Source of the DNA: Chitinophaga sp. CF418
Lineage (GTDB): Bacteria; Bacteroidota; Bacteroidia; Chitinophagales; Chitinophagaceae
Reading direction: 5' to 3'
DNA length: 64,000 nt
Assembly (NCBI RefSeq): GCF_900142925.1
Contig: NZ_FRCN01000009.1
Span: 1-64,000 of the forward strand
Part shown: piece by piece, positions 53,526 through 63,464 of the stretch
How positions within the stretch are numbered: position 1 is the first letter of the stretch
Layout: every line of letters begins with the position of its first letter
Program-made: the position numbers and the translations under genes
The notes under the pieces: generated by a model
Seen by the model: the letters and a program-made list of their open reading frames with translations, nothing else
What the model was told of the DNA's origin: nothing
Databases searched by the model: none

Positions 53526-55802
53526 ATGATGAAAGAACAAGCTAGCGAAGGCAGGCATTTAAGAACATATCAGTATGATGCAGATCTGATAGTCACGGGT
53601 GGCGGACTGGCCGGCGTATGCTGTGCTATCACTGCTGCCAGGGAAGGCATTCGGGTAGTGCTGGTACAGGACAGACCCGTGCTGGGAGGCAACTCTTCCA
53701 GCGAGGTAAGGCTATGGGTGCTGGGAGCAACATCACATATGGGCAATAATAACCGCTGGGCAAGAGAAGGCGGTGTGGCAGATGAGATCATGACGGAGAA
53801 TATGTGGCGGAACCCTGATGGCAATCCGCTGATCTATGATACCATCCTGCTGGAGAAAGTAAGCAGTGAACCCAATATCAGGTTATTGCTGAATACAGCC
53901 GTATTTGAAGTGACAAAAAAGAATGCTGATATCATCGATCATGTGAAAGCATTCTGTAGTCAGAACAGCACTTTGTACGAGCTGAAAGCACCTCTTTTCT
54001 GTGATGCTTCCGGCGATGGTATTATTGGTTTTCTGGCAGGAGCAGCCTTCCGGATGGGGGCAGAAAGTGAAAAGGAATTTGGTGAGAAATTCGCACCAAC
54101 TGCTGAATATGGAGAGCTGCTGGGGCATTCCCTCTATTTTTATACAAAAGACACTGGACGGCCTACTGTCTTTGTTCCTCCCGCCTATGCACTGAAAGAT
54201 ATTACAGCCATCCCCAAGTATAAACGCATCAACAGCCAGGACCATGGGTGTCAGCTGTGGTGGATAGAATATGGTGGAAGGCTGGATACAGTACATGAAA
54301 CGGAGACTATCAAATGGGAACTCTGGAAGGTAGTGTATGGTATCTGGAATTATATCAAGAACTCGGGGCATTTCCCGGAAGCGGAAACCATGACTTTGGA
54401 GTGGGTAGGGCAGATACCGGGCAAGCGGGAAAGCCGCCGTTTTGAAGGTGATCATATGTTGCGGCAGCAGGACATCATTGAGCAGCGTACGCACCACGAT
54501 GCGGTGGCGTATGGAGGATGGTCGATCGACCTGCATCCGGCGGATGGTGTTTTCAGCGAAAAACCTTCCTGTAACCAGTGGCACAGCAAGGGTATTTACC
54601 AGATACCTTACCGCTGTTTTTACAGTCATAATATCAGTAACCTGTTCCTGGCCGGGCGTATCATCAGCGCTACACATGTGGCTTTTGGCTCCAGCAGGGT
54701 AATGGGTACGGGCGCCTGCGGAGCCCAGGCTGTGGGGATGGCGGCAGTGTTGTGCAGGCAATACGACGTACATCCCGGTGCGCTGTTAAAAGAGGAATGG
54801 TTGCATGAGTTGCAGTCAAGGCTGATCAGGACGGGGCAGCATATTCCAGGGGTTGTTCCAGCCGATAAGCATGACCTGGTAAAGGAAGCAGCTATTGCGG
54901 CCAGCAGTGAGTATGTATTACGTCATCTTCATCCTGATGGGGACAGTATCTGTCTGAACGCAGCCATGGGGCAAATGCTGCCTTTAAAAGCAGGTAATAT
55001 TCCTCATATGACCGTGTATGCTGATGCGAAGGAAGATACAGCTTTGCAGGTATCCCTCCGTGCCAGCGGCAGGCAAGTGCATCATACGCCGGACCTTATT
55101 CTACAGGAGCTTGTAGTTCCGTTAAAAAAAGGGACACAGGCGGTGACATTATCCTTTGATGCAGTATTACCTGATGATAATTATATTTTCCTCTGTTTTA
55201 TGAAGAACGAGGTTATAAGCCTGCATAGCAGCAGTGAACGGATCAGTGGTATTCTTTCAGTGTTCAATAAGACCAATCCCGCTGTATCCAATTACGGCGC
55301 ACAGACACCTACTGAAGATATTGGCGTGGAAGCATTTGAGTTCTGGTGCCCGGAACGCCGTCCGGCGGGTAAGAACCTCGCGATGGATATTCCCGCAGGT
55401 ATTGCCTTATTTGGCGCTGAGCATGTCCGGAACGGCATCAATCGTCCTACACATCAGCCTAATATCTGGCTGGCAGATAAGGCAGATGCAGATCCTAAGC
55501 TGACCCTTACCTGGCCGGAAAAGAAGACCATCCGGGAGATAGAACTGGTGTTTGATACCGACTTTGATCATCCGATGGAGAACGTCATCTACCATCATCC
55601 TGAAAGAGCGATGCCGTTTTGTGTAGACACTTTCGTGATCTGTAATGACAGGAATGAACCGGTGATCAAAGTGACAGCTAACCATCAGTCATTACAGCGG
55701 ATCGTATTAAAAGATCCGCTGGAGACAAGCAAGCTGACGGTGCATTTAAAAAGCACACATGGCGGAACGCCGGCGGGTATGTTTGCAGTAAGATGTTATT
55801 AA
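53526..55802 (+). CDS. FAD-dependent oxidoreductase with C-terminal beta domain
   Basis: This 758-aa protein has no signal peptide. The FAD-binding Rossmann motif IVTGGGLAGVCCAI lies at about 22-35, the ribose-binding end at REGIRVVLVQDRPVLGGNSSSEVR, and the FAD_oxidored-type core extends to about residue 440 (NLFLAGRIISATHVAFGSSRVMGTG, the second FAD loop). Residues about 480-758 form beta-rich domains; the last (about 640-758) resembles a galactose-binding jelly roll. It sits 23 bp after the symporter. A sugar or glycoside oxidised after import is the simplest reading. An alternate ATG lies one codon downstream. Confidence 0.85.
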   Translation: MMKEQASEGRHLRTYQYDADLIVTGGGLAGVCCAITAAREGIRVVLVQDRPVLGGNSSSEVRLWVLGATSHMGNNNRWAREGGVADEIMTENMWRNPDGNPLIYDTILLEKVSSEPNIRLLLNTAVFEVTKKNADIIDHVKAFCSQNSTLYELKAPLFCDASGDGIIGFLAGAAFRMGAESEKEFGEKFAPTAEYGELLGHSLYFYTKDTGRPTVFVPPAYALKDITAIPKYKRINSQDHGCQLWWIEYGGRLDTVHETETIKWELWKVVYGIWNYIKNSGHFPEAETMTLEWVGQIPGKRESRRFEGDHMLRQQDIIEQRTHHDAVAYGGWSIDLHPADGVFSEKPSCNQWHSKGIYQIPYRCFYSHNISNLFLAGRIISATHVAFGSSRVMGTGACGAQAVGMAAVLCRQYDVHPGALLKEEWLHELQSRLIRTGQHIPGVVPADKHDLVKEAAIAASSEYVLRHLHPDGDSICLNAAMGQMLPLKAGNIPHMTVYADAKEDTALQVSLRASGRQVHHTPDLILQELVVPLKKGTQAVTLSFDAVLPDDNYIFLCFMKNEVISLHSSSERISGILSVFNKTNPAVSNYGAQTPTEDIGVEAFEFWCPERRPAGKNLAMDIPAGIALFGAEHVRNGINRPTHQPNIWLADKADADPKLTLTWPEKKTIREIELVFDTDFDHPMENVIYHHPERAMPFCVDTFVICNDRNEPVIKVTANHQSLQRIVLKDPLETSKLTVHLKSTHGGTPAGMFAVRCY

Positions 55803-55824
55803 CGAATCATGTTAACCGATATTT

Positions 55825-57780
55825 ATGTTAAAGCAATTCAGATCAGTTTTGGGAGTAATGAGCATACAGCTGCTGGCGATAGCAGCTGTTTATTCACAGG
55901 ATACTACTTTTCATCCTGATAAGCATTGGGTATGTGTGAGCCAGACCGGCTATAACAGTGATGCACCTAAAAGATTCACAGCGCCAACGGCGATGAATGG
56001 AACGGCTGATTTTTACATCACGGCTGCTGGAAGCAACACACCGGTATACAAGGGAAAAACGGTGAAGGGAGTGGGCGATTTTAGTGGTTTCAAACCTGCT
56101 GATACCCACCAGTTATATGTTGTGCATGTAAAAGGAGGGTCTTTGCCGGAAGGGGTATCCTATCCTTTCAAGATAGGGCCTTACCTGATAGAGAAAGAGG
56201 GCTTACATCCATCAGTATGGTTTATGAACGATACCCGGAGTGTGACGGGAACACATCATTCCGCGTATGGCGGTTGTCCGTGGAGAGATGGGACTTATTA
56301 CTCGTATGAAATCCCTTCTTTGATCTGGATGTATCTCTCCAATCCGGCAGTATACGATGCGATGCCTGCTACTATTTCCTACGATAGCCTGAAGGCAGTA
56401 GTGTTAAGTCCGGATTACAAACTGGTAAAATCGCCCAACGACGAAACTGCCATGGATGCTGCCAGGAAGTATTTTACCACTATTGAAAAGCCCACCGGTA
56501 ATCATATACCTGATGTGATCATGGACCTGCACTGGGGCGTAGGCTATTACATGGTGAATCCTGAAACGAGGGACCCCAGTAAGGACCCTTTGCCACGTCA
56601 GTTGCATCCGCAGACGCTGGCGCAGCTGGCTTTCTTCCTGTATGCATATCCCTACCTGGATAAATGGTTCTCTCACAGCTTTTATGAGCATGTGTTACGA
56701 TTTACACGGCAGCATTGGGCGCAGGTGGGATTACTGGATATTCAACGGGAGATAGGGACTTCCAAGGGCAGGCATACACCGGGCTTCTCTGTGTTGCCCA
56801 ACCTGCTGATGTACGAGGTGGCAAAACGGGAGCAATGGCCTGAGGCGGCTGATTATATGAAAGCGGCCAGTAAACAGGCCACATGGATGGTTGACTCTCT
56901 TTCAATGGAAGACCCTATGGTAACAAAGGGGCAGCGTATGAGCGAGCATATGTTGATGACAGGAATGGCGATGTACCAGCTGTGGCATGGAGATCAGGCG
57001 CCTGCAGGGCTCCTGAAGAAAATTGCGGAATGGGCGGATGTTGTGATCAGCAGATCTGATAATGCCTGGGACTTCAGGAGATATGATACGGATAGTAACT
57101 GGACAGTGCCGGAATTTAACGAGGTGGGCAACGTGGCTGGCTTTCCTGCTTCTGCGCTGTTGGCGGCTTCCGTTATAAAGGATGCACCGAAAAAACAGCG
57201 GCTGGAACAGATAGGTTTTGCTCATTTTGACAACCTGTATGGCCGTAATCCCCTGAATGTACACGCCGCCCATCACCCGGAAAATGGCTTCAGCGGCATC
57301 ACCAAAGGGTATCCGAAAGGCTACCAGGAGGATGTATGTGCCAGGCTGGAACTATCCCGCGGCTCCATAAGTTGCCTGCCGGGAACAGAAATGTACCCGT
57401 TTAATCCATTGGGGAAAGACAGGCACCTGGAAGGATGGATAAACCACAATACTGCCTGGAATATGAGCCTTGCCGTATTGAGCTGGTATGATAACCGTCC
57501 GCAGTTATTTGAAAAGAAAAATGACGGCCTGTATATCAGCTGGCAGGCGCCGGTGACGAACAGTAATACCCTGCCGCTTACCGTGTATGTGAATGGCGTA
57601 AAGAGAGGCATAGCATCCGCGGTAGCGGAAAATAACAGCATGACCTTTAAAGCGAAGCTGCGTACGAACCAGGAGGGATTAATACTGGATAGTGGAGCCG
57701 TGCCTGTCCGTAAGAATGACCGTATCGCTGTGGGCTATGGCTACGGCTTCCTGGAGCGGCAGGTGGCATTGAAGTGGTGA
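55825..57780 (+). CDS. Secreted GH9-related protein (cellulase-N Ig domain plus toroid)
   Basis: This 651-aa protein has a signal peptide (1-25, AVYSQ). The N-terminal Ig-like domain (about 34-122) has the VSQTGYNSDAPKRFTAPT pattern of GH9 CelD_N domains. An (alpha/alpha)6-like region follows (about 125-555) with GRNPLN at 473-478, a GH9 landmark. The usual GH9 DAGD motif is not where expected (the region reads GGCPWRDGTYYSYE), so catalysis may differ or be lost. A small beta domain ends the protein (about 565-651). It lies 22 bp behind the oxidoreductase gene. Confidence 0.72.
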   Translation: MLKQFRSVLGVMSIQLLAIAAVYSQDTTFHPDKHWVCVSQTGYNSDAPKRFTAPTAMNGTADFYITAAGSNTPVYKGKTVKGVGDFSGFKPADTHQLYVVHVKGGSLPEGVSYPFKIGPYLIEKEGLHPSVWFMNDTRSVTGTHHSAYGGCPWRDGTYYSYEIPSLIWMYLSNPAVYDAMPATISYDSLKAVVLSPDYKLVKSPNDETAMDAARKYFTTIEKPTGNHIPDVIMDLHWGVGYYMVNPETRDPSKDPLPRQLHPQTLAQLAFFLYAYPYLDKWFSHSFYEHVLRFTRQHWAQVGLLDIQREIGTSKGRHTPGFSVLPNLLMYEVAKREQWPEAADYMKAASKQATWMVDSLSMEDPMVTKGQRMSEHMLMTGMAMYQLWHGDQAPAGLLKKIAEWADVVISRSDNAWDFRRYDTDSNWTVPEFNEVGNVAGFPASALLAASVIKDAPKKQRLEQIGFAHFDNLYGRNPLNVHAAHHPENGFSGITKGYPKGYQEDVCARLELSRGSISCLPGTEMYPFNPLGKDRHLEGWINHNTAWNMSLAVLSWYDNRPQLFEKKNDGLYISWQAPVTNSNTLPLTVYVNGVKRGIASAVAENNSMTFKAKLRTNQEGLILDSGAVPVRKNDRIAVGYGYGFLERQVALKW

Positions 57781-57851
57781 TAGGCTGCAGATAAATATAT
57801 TCCTTTAACAAGAAAATATTTCTACTTTTAAGAGAAGTAAGTCATATAACT

Positions 57852-60800
57852 GTGAATGTAATCTTCTCTGCCAACGTCAGGCGTATCAGTGTATTTACCG
57901 GGTGGACAATCGTATCATGCTTTTTTGCAGGCAGTCAGCTGTCCGCGCAGAAAAAGGCCCCTGTTGATTATGTAGATCCTTTTATCGGCACTGCCAAAAG
58001 CAGTGTATTTACCAAATGGGGAAGTGAAGGCGGGACTTATCCCGGCGCCGTAGCACCCTGGGGATATATCCAGCTTACGCCCGAAAACGGGAGTGGAAGC
58101 GTCAGAGGGTATGACTACAATAAAAAGACGATTGGCTTTTTCACTTGCCTGGGGCATAACAGTGGTTTTCCCAGCGGGTCTACAGGAGTCTTACAGGTGA
58201 TGCCGGTGGCCAACAGCGCTGCATTCCGCCTGGTAGATTATCAACGGGCATTTTTGCATGGAGATGAAAAGGCCTCACCGGGTTATTACAGTGTACTTTT
58301 CCGGGATAACAATACGCTTGTGGAAGCTACGGCCAGTGAGCATATGGGCATGTTCCGTTTTACGTTCCCGGCGCATGTCGTACCACAGATATTTATAAAC
58401 AATGTTGATGAATTCAATGCTGCTATCCATTTTAGTGAATCTTATGTGGAGAAGCAGCCCGTAGCAGGCGGATACCTGGTGAAATTTGCTGCCGGAGAGA
58501 AACCCAGGCAAGTCATCCTGAGTGTAAGCGCTTCCGGCGTAAGTAAAGAAAGCGCTGAAAGGAATATTGCTGTAGAAGGTGCGGCCGGGTTTGACCGGCT
58601 AAGACAGGACACCCGGCAGAAATGGGCGAAAGTCTTGTCTGTTGTAGATATAGCTGATAATAACGAAGCGAATAAGACCATCTTTTATACGGCCTTATAC
58701 CATGCCATGTTAATGCCCTGGATCATCTCTGATGTAGATGGTAATTACCGCGGACGGGATGGAAAGGTGCATACAGTGAGCGGTCGGGCGGCATATGGCG
58801 GGTTCTCTCCCTGGGATACTTTCCGTTCCCTGCATCCCTTATTGAGCCTGTTGTACCCGGAAAAGCAGCGGGATATGATATTGTCTATGCTCGACATTTA
58901 CCAGCAGACGGGTTATCTGCCTATCGAGAGTATGACAGGTAATCATGCTGTGCCCATCATAGTGGATTCCTACCTGAAGGGAGTACCGGGTATTGATAGT
59001 GCAGCGGCGTATGCTGCTATGAAAAAGAGCATTGTGGATACGCCATTTATACAAAGTGATCTGTCGGTGTTCCAGCAAAAAGGATATATCCCTTTCTCTT
59101 ATCCCGAATCTGTTACACGCACCGTGGAATATGCTTATGATGACTGGACGCTTGCGGCGTTTGCCGGGCAGGTCATGCATAATGACCATGATCAGCAGCT
59201 GCTGATGAACAGGAGCTACCAGTACCGGAATCTTTTTCATCCGCAGGATCTGTTCGCATTGCCACGACAGGAGTACGAGTTTAAAATAGAACCAGGCAAT
59301 ACAGGTTATAAAGAAGGCGACAAATGGGTCTATTCTTATTTCGTGCCGCAGCATACAAGAGACCTGGTGAACCTGATGGGAGGCGATAAACTGTTCACGG
59401 AACGCCTGGATACAGCCCTGAGCCGGGGACATATTACATTTGATAATGAGACTGTGTTCCATGTGCCTTATCTTTTTAACGCCGCCAATGCGCCGCATAA
59501 AACGCAGCAATGGGTGAGGAATATTATGCAGACAAGATTTAAGGCAACACCTGGTGGATTACCGGGGAATGATGACCTGGGATCGACTTCCAGCTGGTAT
59601 GTGCTGAGCGCCATGGGGATGTATCCTATCTGTCCGGGATTACCGGAATACACTATCGGTGTTCCCGCTTTTGATACCCTGCGTATTCACCTGCAGAACG
59701 GTAGGGACTTCGTGATAAAGCGTACACATGCCCAGTATCCTTATATAAAATCACTGACCGTCAATCATCGTCCTTACAGCAGCATCAGCATACCACATGC
59801 ACTGATGGCGAAAGGTGGAGAGTTGGTATTTGATATGGACGCATCTCCTGCTAATAAATGGCTGGTACGGGATACCGCAGGACAGGCATATTTTGAGATC
59901 TTTGATCAGTCAGTTTCTAAAAAAAGTGTGCTGCCTGATGAACCTTTTTATGTGCGTTTCTCCGTGCAGAACAAGGGCAGTCTCGGTACTAAGCGTGTAG
60001 AATTGCTGGTAGATGGAAAATTATATGCGTATAAGAACTGTATGGTGGCGCAGGGGATGACGGTGACTGATTCCATCCCTTGCCGTCTTTACCGGCTTGG
60101 AAATGCGCATCTCACACTGAATGGACAACAAGTAATGACCGTACAGGTGAACAAACCTGATCATCCCTTGCCCGATCGTCCGGAGATTAAAGACCTGATA
60201 TTGCGGGCGCTTGTCAGGAAAGGTGATCGGCAGCAGGTAGTATTTACAGTACAGAATACCGGCTGGACCACCCATACCTTCCAGGTGCCGCTAAAGCTGG
60301 ACAAGCAGGTGTTGATGACAGAAAAGATCATCCTGGAGCCGGGACAGGAAAAAACGCTTTCCAGGCAGTTCCCTATGGCGCAAGAAGGATGGCATACGGT
60401 AAGTATTGGGGATGTGGCTCAAAGATGTAAGGTATATACAGCTAATAAAGATGCGATACTGCTGGATCTGTCGGCAGCCGGACAGGCATCTGACAGTCTT
60501 ATATCAGACAATTCTGGTTTAGGGAATCACGGGCATATTTTCGGGGAAGGTGGCCGTAAAGAGCCCGGTAAATTACTGCTGGGAAAAGACTGTTATGTGG
60601 AGGTGCCTAATGCCCGTAGTCTTGATGTGATGGGAACGACTATTACAATGATGGCATGGGTTTATCCGAAGAGTACTGACAACGGACTGGTGGACATCTT
60701 TACCAAGGGAGATACACATGTGCTGCAGGTAGCTGATGGCAGAACACTGACCTTCTTTGCCGGTGGATGGGGTAGAGGCGATTGTACCGTGCCATTGCCG

Positions 60801-61073
60801 GAAAACTGGAAAGATCACTGGCATCATATTGCGGGCGTATGTGATGGAGATAGCCTGAAAGTATATATAGACGGAGAAATGAAAGGATATGCAATACCTG
60901 AAGGGCATGAGAACTTATCCGTGTTGAACAGGTGGACGCTGGGAAGGAATGAAGAGTTCCCTTTTCAAAGGATATTTAACGGGTATATGGATAAGGTGAA
61001 GGTGTTTGCTACACCATTGTCGGGAGAAGAGGTAAAGGAGATATGCCGCAAAGAGAGCGATATAGCGCATTAA
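57852..61073 (+). CDS. GH92 alpha-mannosidase with CARDB-like and LamG domains
   Basis: This 1073-aa secreted enzyme starts at GTG 57852; no ATG gives the signal peptide, which ends near SQLSAQ. The GH92 landmarks are VDYVDPFIGT with GGTYPGAVAPWGYIQLTPEN, WDTFRSLHPLLSLLYPE, and GLPGNDDLGSTSSWYVLSAMGMYPICPG near 567-593. GH92 enzymes are calcium-dependent exo-alpha-mannosidases. A CARDB/Ig-like segment (about 690-860) and a C-terminal LamG/concanavalin-like domain (about 868-1065) are additions to the usual 700-800 residues and probably bind carbohydrate. It ends the operon at a strong terminator. Confidence 0.92.
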   Translation: MNVIFSANVRRISVFTGWTIVSCFFAGSQLSAQKKAPVDYVDPFIGTAKSSVFTKWGSEGGTYPGAVAPWGYIQLTPENGSGSVRGYDYNKKTIGFFTCLGHNSGFPSGSTGVLQVMPVANSAAFRLVDYQRAFLHGDEKASPGYYSVLFRDNNTLVEATASEHMGMFRFTFPAHVVPQIFINNVDEFNAAIHFSESYVEKQPVAGGYLVKFAAGEKPRQVILSVSASGVSKESAERNIAVEGAAGFDRLRQDTRQKWAKVLSVVDIADNNEANKTIFYTALYHAMLMPWIISDVDGNYRGRDGKVHTVSGRAAYGGFSPWDTFRSLHPLLSLLYPEKQRDMILSMLDIYQQTGYLPIESMTGNHAVPIIVDSYLKGVPGIDSAAAYAAMKKSIVDTPFIQSDLSVFQQKGYIPFSYPESVTRTVEYAYDDWTLAAFAGQVMHNDHDQQLLMNRSYQYRNLFHPQDLFALPRQEYEFKIEPGNTGYKEGDKWVYSYFVPQHTRDLVNLMGGDKLFTERLDTALSRGHITFDNETVFHVPYLFNAANAPHKTQQWVRNIMQTRFKATPGGLPGNDDLGSTSSWYVLSAMGMYPICPGLPEYTIGVPAFDTLRIHLQNGRDFVIKRTHAQYPYIKSLTVNHRPYSSISIPHALMAKGGELVFDMDASPANKWLVRDTAGQAYFEIFDQSVSKKSVLPDEPFYVRFSVQNKGSLGTKRVELLVDGKLYAYKNCMVAQGMTVTDSIPCRLYRLGNAHLTLNGQQVMTVQVNKPDHPLPDRPEIKDLILRALVRKGDRQQVVFTVQNTGWTTHTFQVPLKLDKQVLMTEKIILEPGQEKTLSRQFPMAQEGWHTVSIGDVAQRCKVYTANKDAILLDLSAAGQASDSLISDNSGLGNHGHIFGEGGRKEPGKLLLGKDCYVEVPNARSLDVMGTTITMMAWVYPKSTDNGLVDIFTKGDTHVLQVADGRTLTFFAGGWGRGDCTVPLPENWKDHWHHIAGVCDGDSLKVYIDGEMKGYAIPEGHENLSVLNRWTLGRNEEFPFQRIFNGYMDKVKVFATPLSGEEVKEICRKESDIAH

Positions 61074-61112
61074 GCAGAAAGCCTCGTACAAGTACGGGGC
61101 TTTCTGCTTTTA
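61074..61112 (+). terminator. Intrinsic terminator of the glycan operon
   Basis: A 16-bp stem, 61074-61089 with 61092-61107, has one T/G wobble and a two-base AA gap, and is followed by TTTTATAG. It begins directly after the GH92 stop codon. Confidence 0.88.
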
Positions 61113-61127
61113 TAGTGTAGATCGTCT

Positions 61128-61811
61128 CTAGGTTAAAACAAACCTGTATCCAATCCCCTTTATTGTGAGGATCTGAAGATTTTCATCCTCTTTCAGATGC
61201 ACGCGTAATCGCGTAATATACACGTCAAGGTTCCTGCTATTAAAGAAAGAATCATGCCCCCATAGCAAATCTAATATCTCTTTCCTGTCAATGATACCAT
61301 TCCGTTTTTCGTACAACAGCTTTAACAATTCGCTTTCCTTATACGACAACTTTTTCTCTTCCCGGGCATTAGCCAGTACCTGGCGATTGGCATAAAAGCG
61401 GAACTTTCCGATGCTGATATGATCAGTGGAGGTAGAAGATGTTGCTGCTGGTTTACGCAATACATTGTCGATACGTACAATCAGTTCTTCCATACTGAAA
61501 GGCTTGCGGATGTAATCATTACCGCCCAGTGTAAAGCCTTTAACAAGATCTTCTGTTTGTGTTTTAGCTGTCAGGAATAGGATAGGGACGTCCGGGTCAA
61601 TGGCCCTGATCTCTTCTGCTACTTCAAAGCCATCCTTGTTAGGCAACATGATATCGAGCACGCATACAGTCGGGTTGATCTGTTTGAACAGGGACAATAC
61701 ATTGGCCCCGTCAGTTTCCATGACCACTTCAAATCCTCTCCGCTGCAGGCTTTCTTTTACAATCTTGCCCAGGGATGGTTCGTCTTCAACGTATAGAATC
61801 TTTGTTTTCAC
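61128..61811 (-). CDS. OmpR-family response regulator
   Basis: This 227-aa protein has a receiver domain (about 4-118) with Glu9-Asp10, phospho-acceptor Asp53 (VLDIMLP) and Lys near 105 in RKPF. Its winged-helix DNA-binding domain spans about 130-226 (RKEILDLLWGHDSFFNSRNLDVYITRLR). It is encoded 1 bp after its sensor kinase on the minus strand, so the two form a classic pair. It is convergent with the GH92 operon and most likely unrelated to it. Confidence 0.94.
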   Translation of the reverse strand: MKTKILYVEDEPSLGKIVKESLQRRGFEVVMETDGANVLSLFKQINPTVCVLDIMLPNKDGFEVAEEIRAIDPDVPILFLTAKTQTEDLVKGFTLGGNDYIRKPFSMEELIVRIDNVLRKPAATSSTSTDHISIGKFRFYANRQVLANAREEKKLSYKESELLKLLYEKRNGIIDRKEILDLLWGHDSFFNSRNLDVYITRLRVHLKEDENLQILTIKGIGYRFVLT

Positions 61812-61812
61812 C

Positions 61813-63297
61813 TTAGAATATTTTAGACCTGATCTGGCGGTTTTTATCGTAATAAATAACAGGGGCTTCTACAAAGGGAAGTTTTACGGAAAAGGTACTG
61901 CCCTTATGCAGTTCGCTCTCTACTTCTATAAAGCCCATGTGTCTTTGTACAATATGTGATACATAACTTAAGCCAAGGCCATAACCTTTAATATTATGCC
62001 GGTTCCCATTGGGAATACGGAAGAACTTTTCAAATATTTTTCCTTTGTACTCTTTTGCAATGCCCATCCCGTTGTCTGTTACGCGTATCTCCAGGTATTG
62101 GCCATGGTCAAGGATATGAATAAGGATTTCAGGATCCTTGATGCTGTATTTGAGTGCATTGTCCAACAGGTTGTATAGTACACTTGTGATATGCAGCTTA
62201 TCTGCCGTAATAATGAAGTTATGCCCGCTTGTTTTGATACTGGTATGCGCCCGGTGTTTTTCAAACTGGAGCCGCATAGATTCCATTACACTTGCAGCCA
62301 GTGCTCTGAGATCAAACTGTTCTTTACTTAAGGTGATCTCCCTGTTTTCGAACATGGATAGTTTCAGTACTTTATCGACCAGCAGGCTGAGTCGCTGCAT
62401 TTCGTTGGCGGATATTTCCAGGTATTCATTGGTGGTTGCTCTGTCTTCCAGTACGTCAAAGCTCCTGAGTGCCTCGATAGCGACGCTCACCGTGGCAATG
62501 GGTGTTTTCAGCTCATGTGTGATATTACTGATAAAATCATTCTTCAGCTGTGCCAGCTTTCTTTGCTGCTTCAGGTTCCTGTAGAGCAGGAGAAAGGACA
62601 GTATTGTTATGCTCAGTAACAGTGTAGAAATAAGGATAGGCTGGCTGATACGTTGCAGGAGGTACCATGTGTTATTACTAAAAGCCAATTGGTAGCTGAC
62701 AGGTTTCGTGAAACCAATGGTGACGATATTGCCATCGAAGTCGTTCGGGAAAGGCATTATTTCATCCCGGGGTGTATCAACAGGAACTGTATGAATGGTG
62801 AATGGCGTGTTTATTTTTTCTCTCCTGAGGGTCTCGCTGTAAAGGCTGGTGATCTCCTTTACCGTAAGAGAGTCGCGGAGAGAATCCACGCCGGCCAGGA
62901 AGTCAACGACCCTGACGCGGTGGACCTTGTTCGTGTCACTGTATATCGTATTTAATGAATCGTGAAAAGCGGGGCTGCCCTTTACTGTCAGAAATACTGC
63001 GCGCTTTGCAGGCCTTGCAGCACCGGCAGAATCCCTGAGCCGTTCCTGTAATACGTTGGTGATACGCGTTACGCCCTGGCGGTCCTGTACCGTGATACTA
63101 AGGCCGGAATCAAGCTTTAGCTTGGACGCCTGCAGGTGGAAGAGGGTTTCCCGGAAAAGTATATTGGTCCGGGTGGAGAATAGTTTTTCTTCTTCCCGGT
63201 AATTCTTATTCAGCCAGTATACCTGGAACGCTGTGATCAGCAGTATCGTGAGTGCGATCAGGGAAATGGTGACTGGTATGGAAAGTTTATAGCGCAT
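61813..63297 (-). CDS. Membrane sensor histidine kinase
   Basis: This 494-aa kinase has TM1 at about residues 9-28, a periplasmic sensor of about 190 residues without recognisable family, and TM2 at about 219-239. HisKA follows with His261 (NITHELKTP), then HATPase_c (about 370-480, DNGMGIAKEYKGKIFEKFFR and GYGLGLSYV). The layout matches the RprX/BaeS-like kinases common in Bacteroidota. It is co-transcribed with the OmpR-type regulator and divergent from a GLPGLI-family gene, a possible target. Confidence 0.93.
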   Translation of the reverse strand: MRYKLSIPVTISLIALTILLITAFQVYWLNKNYREEEKLFSTRTNILFRETLFHLQASKLKLDSGLSITVQDRQGVTRITNVLQERLRDSAGAARPAKRAVFLTVKGSPAFHDSLNTIYSDTNKVHRVRVVDFLAGVDSLRDSLTVKEITSLYSETLRREKINTPFTIHTVPVDTPRDEIMPFPNDFDGNIVTIGFTKPVSYQLAFSNNTWYLLQRISQPILISTLLLSITILSFLLLYRNLKQQRKLAQLKNDFISNITHELKTPIATVSVAIEALRSFDVLEDRATTNEYLEISANEMQRLSLLVDKVLKLSMFENREITLSKEQFDLRALAASVMESMRLQFEKHRAHTSIKTSGHNFIITADKLHITSVLYNLLDNALKYSIKDPEILIHILDHGQYLEIRVTDNGMGIAKEYKGKIFEKFFRIPNGNRHNIKGYGLGLSYVSHIVQRHMGFIEVESELHKGSTFSVKLPFVEAPVIYYDKNRQIRSKIF

Positions 63298-63464
63298 GAA
63301 TATATAGCTGTTGGGTAGTATAGCTATTGATAGCTATGTTGCAAATGTATTATTTCCTTTGAGCCCGGCATCAGAACATTAACCTAAATTAACATTAAAT
63401 CAAGTCATGTTAACCTGTGTTGCGGGAAGATCTGGATAGCTTTATTTCCTTAAAATTACACAGG

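Noticed and set aside
53883..54773. 296-codon minus-strand frame opposite the FAD oxidoreductase
   Set aside because: It is the longest shadow in the window but sits fully inside a clear FAD-family gene and its sequence is Cys/His-rich without a fold pattern.
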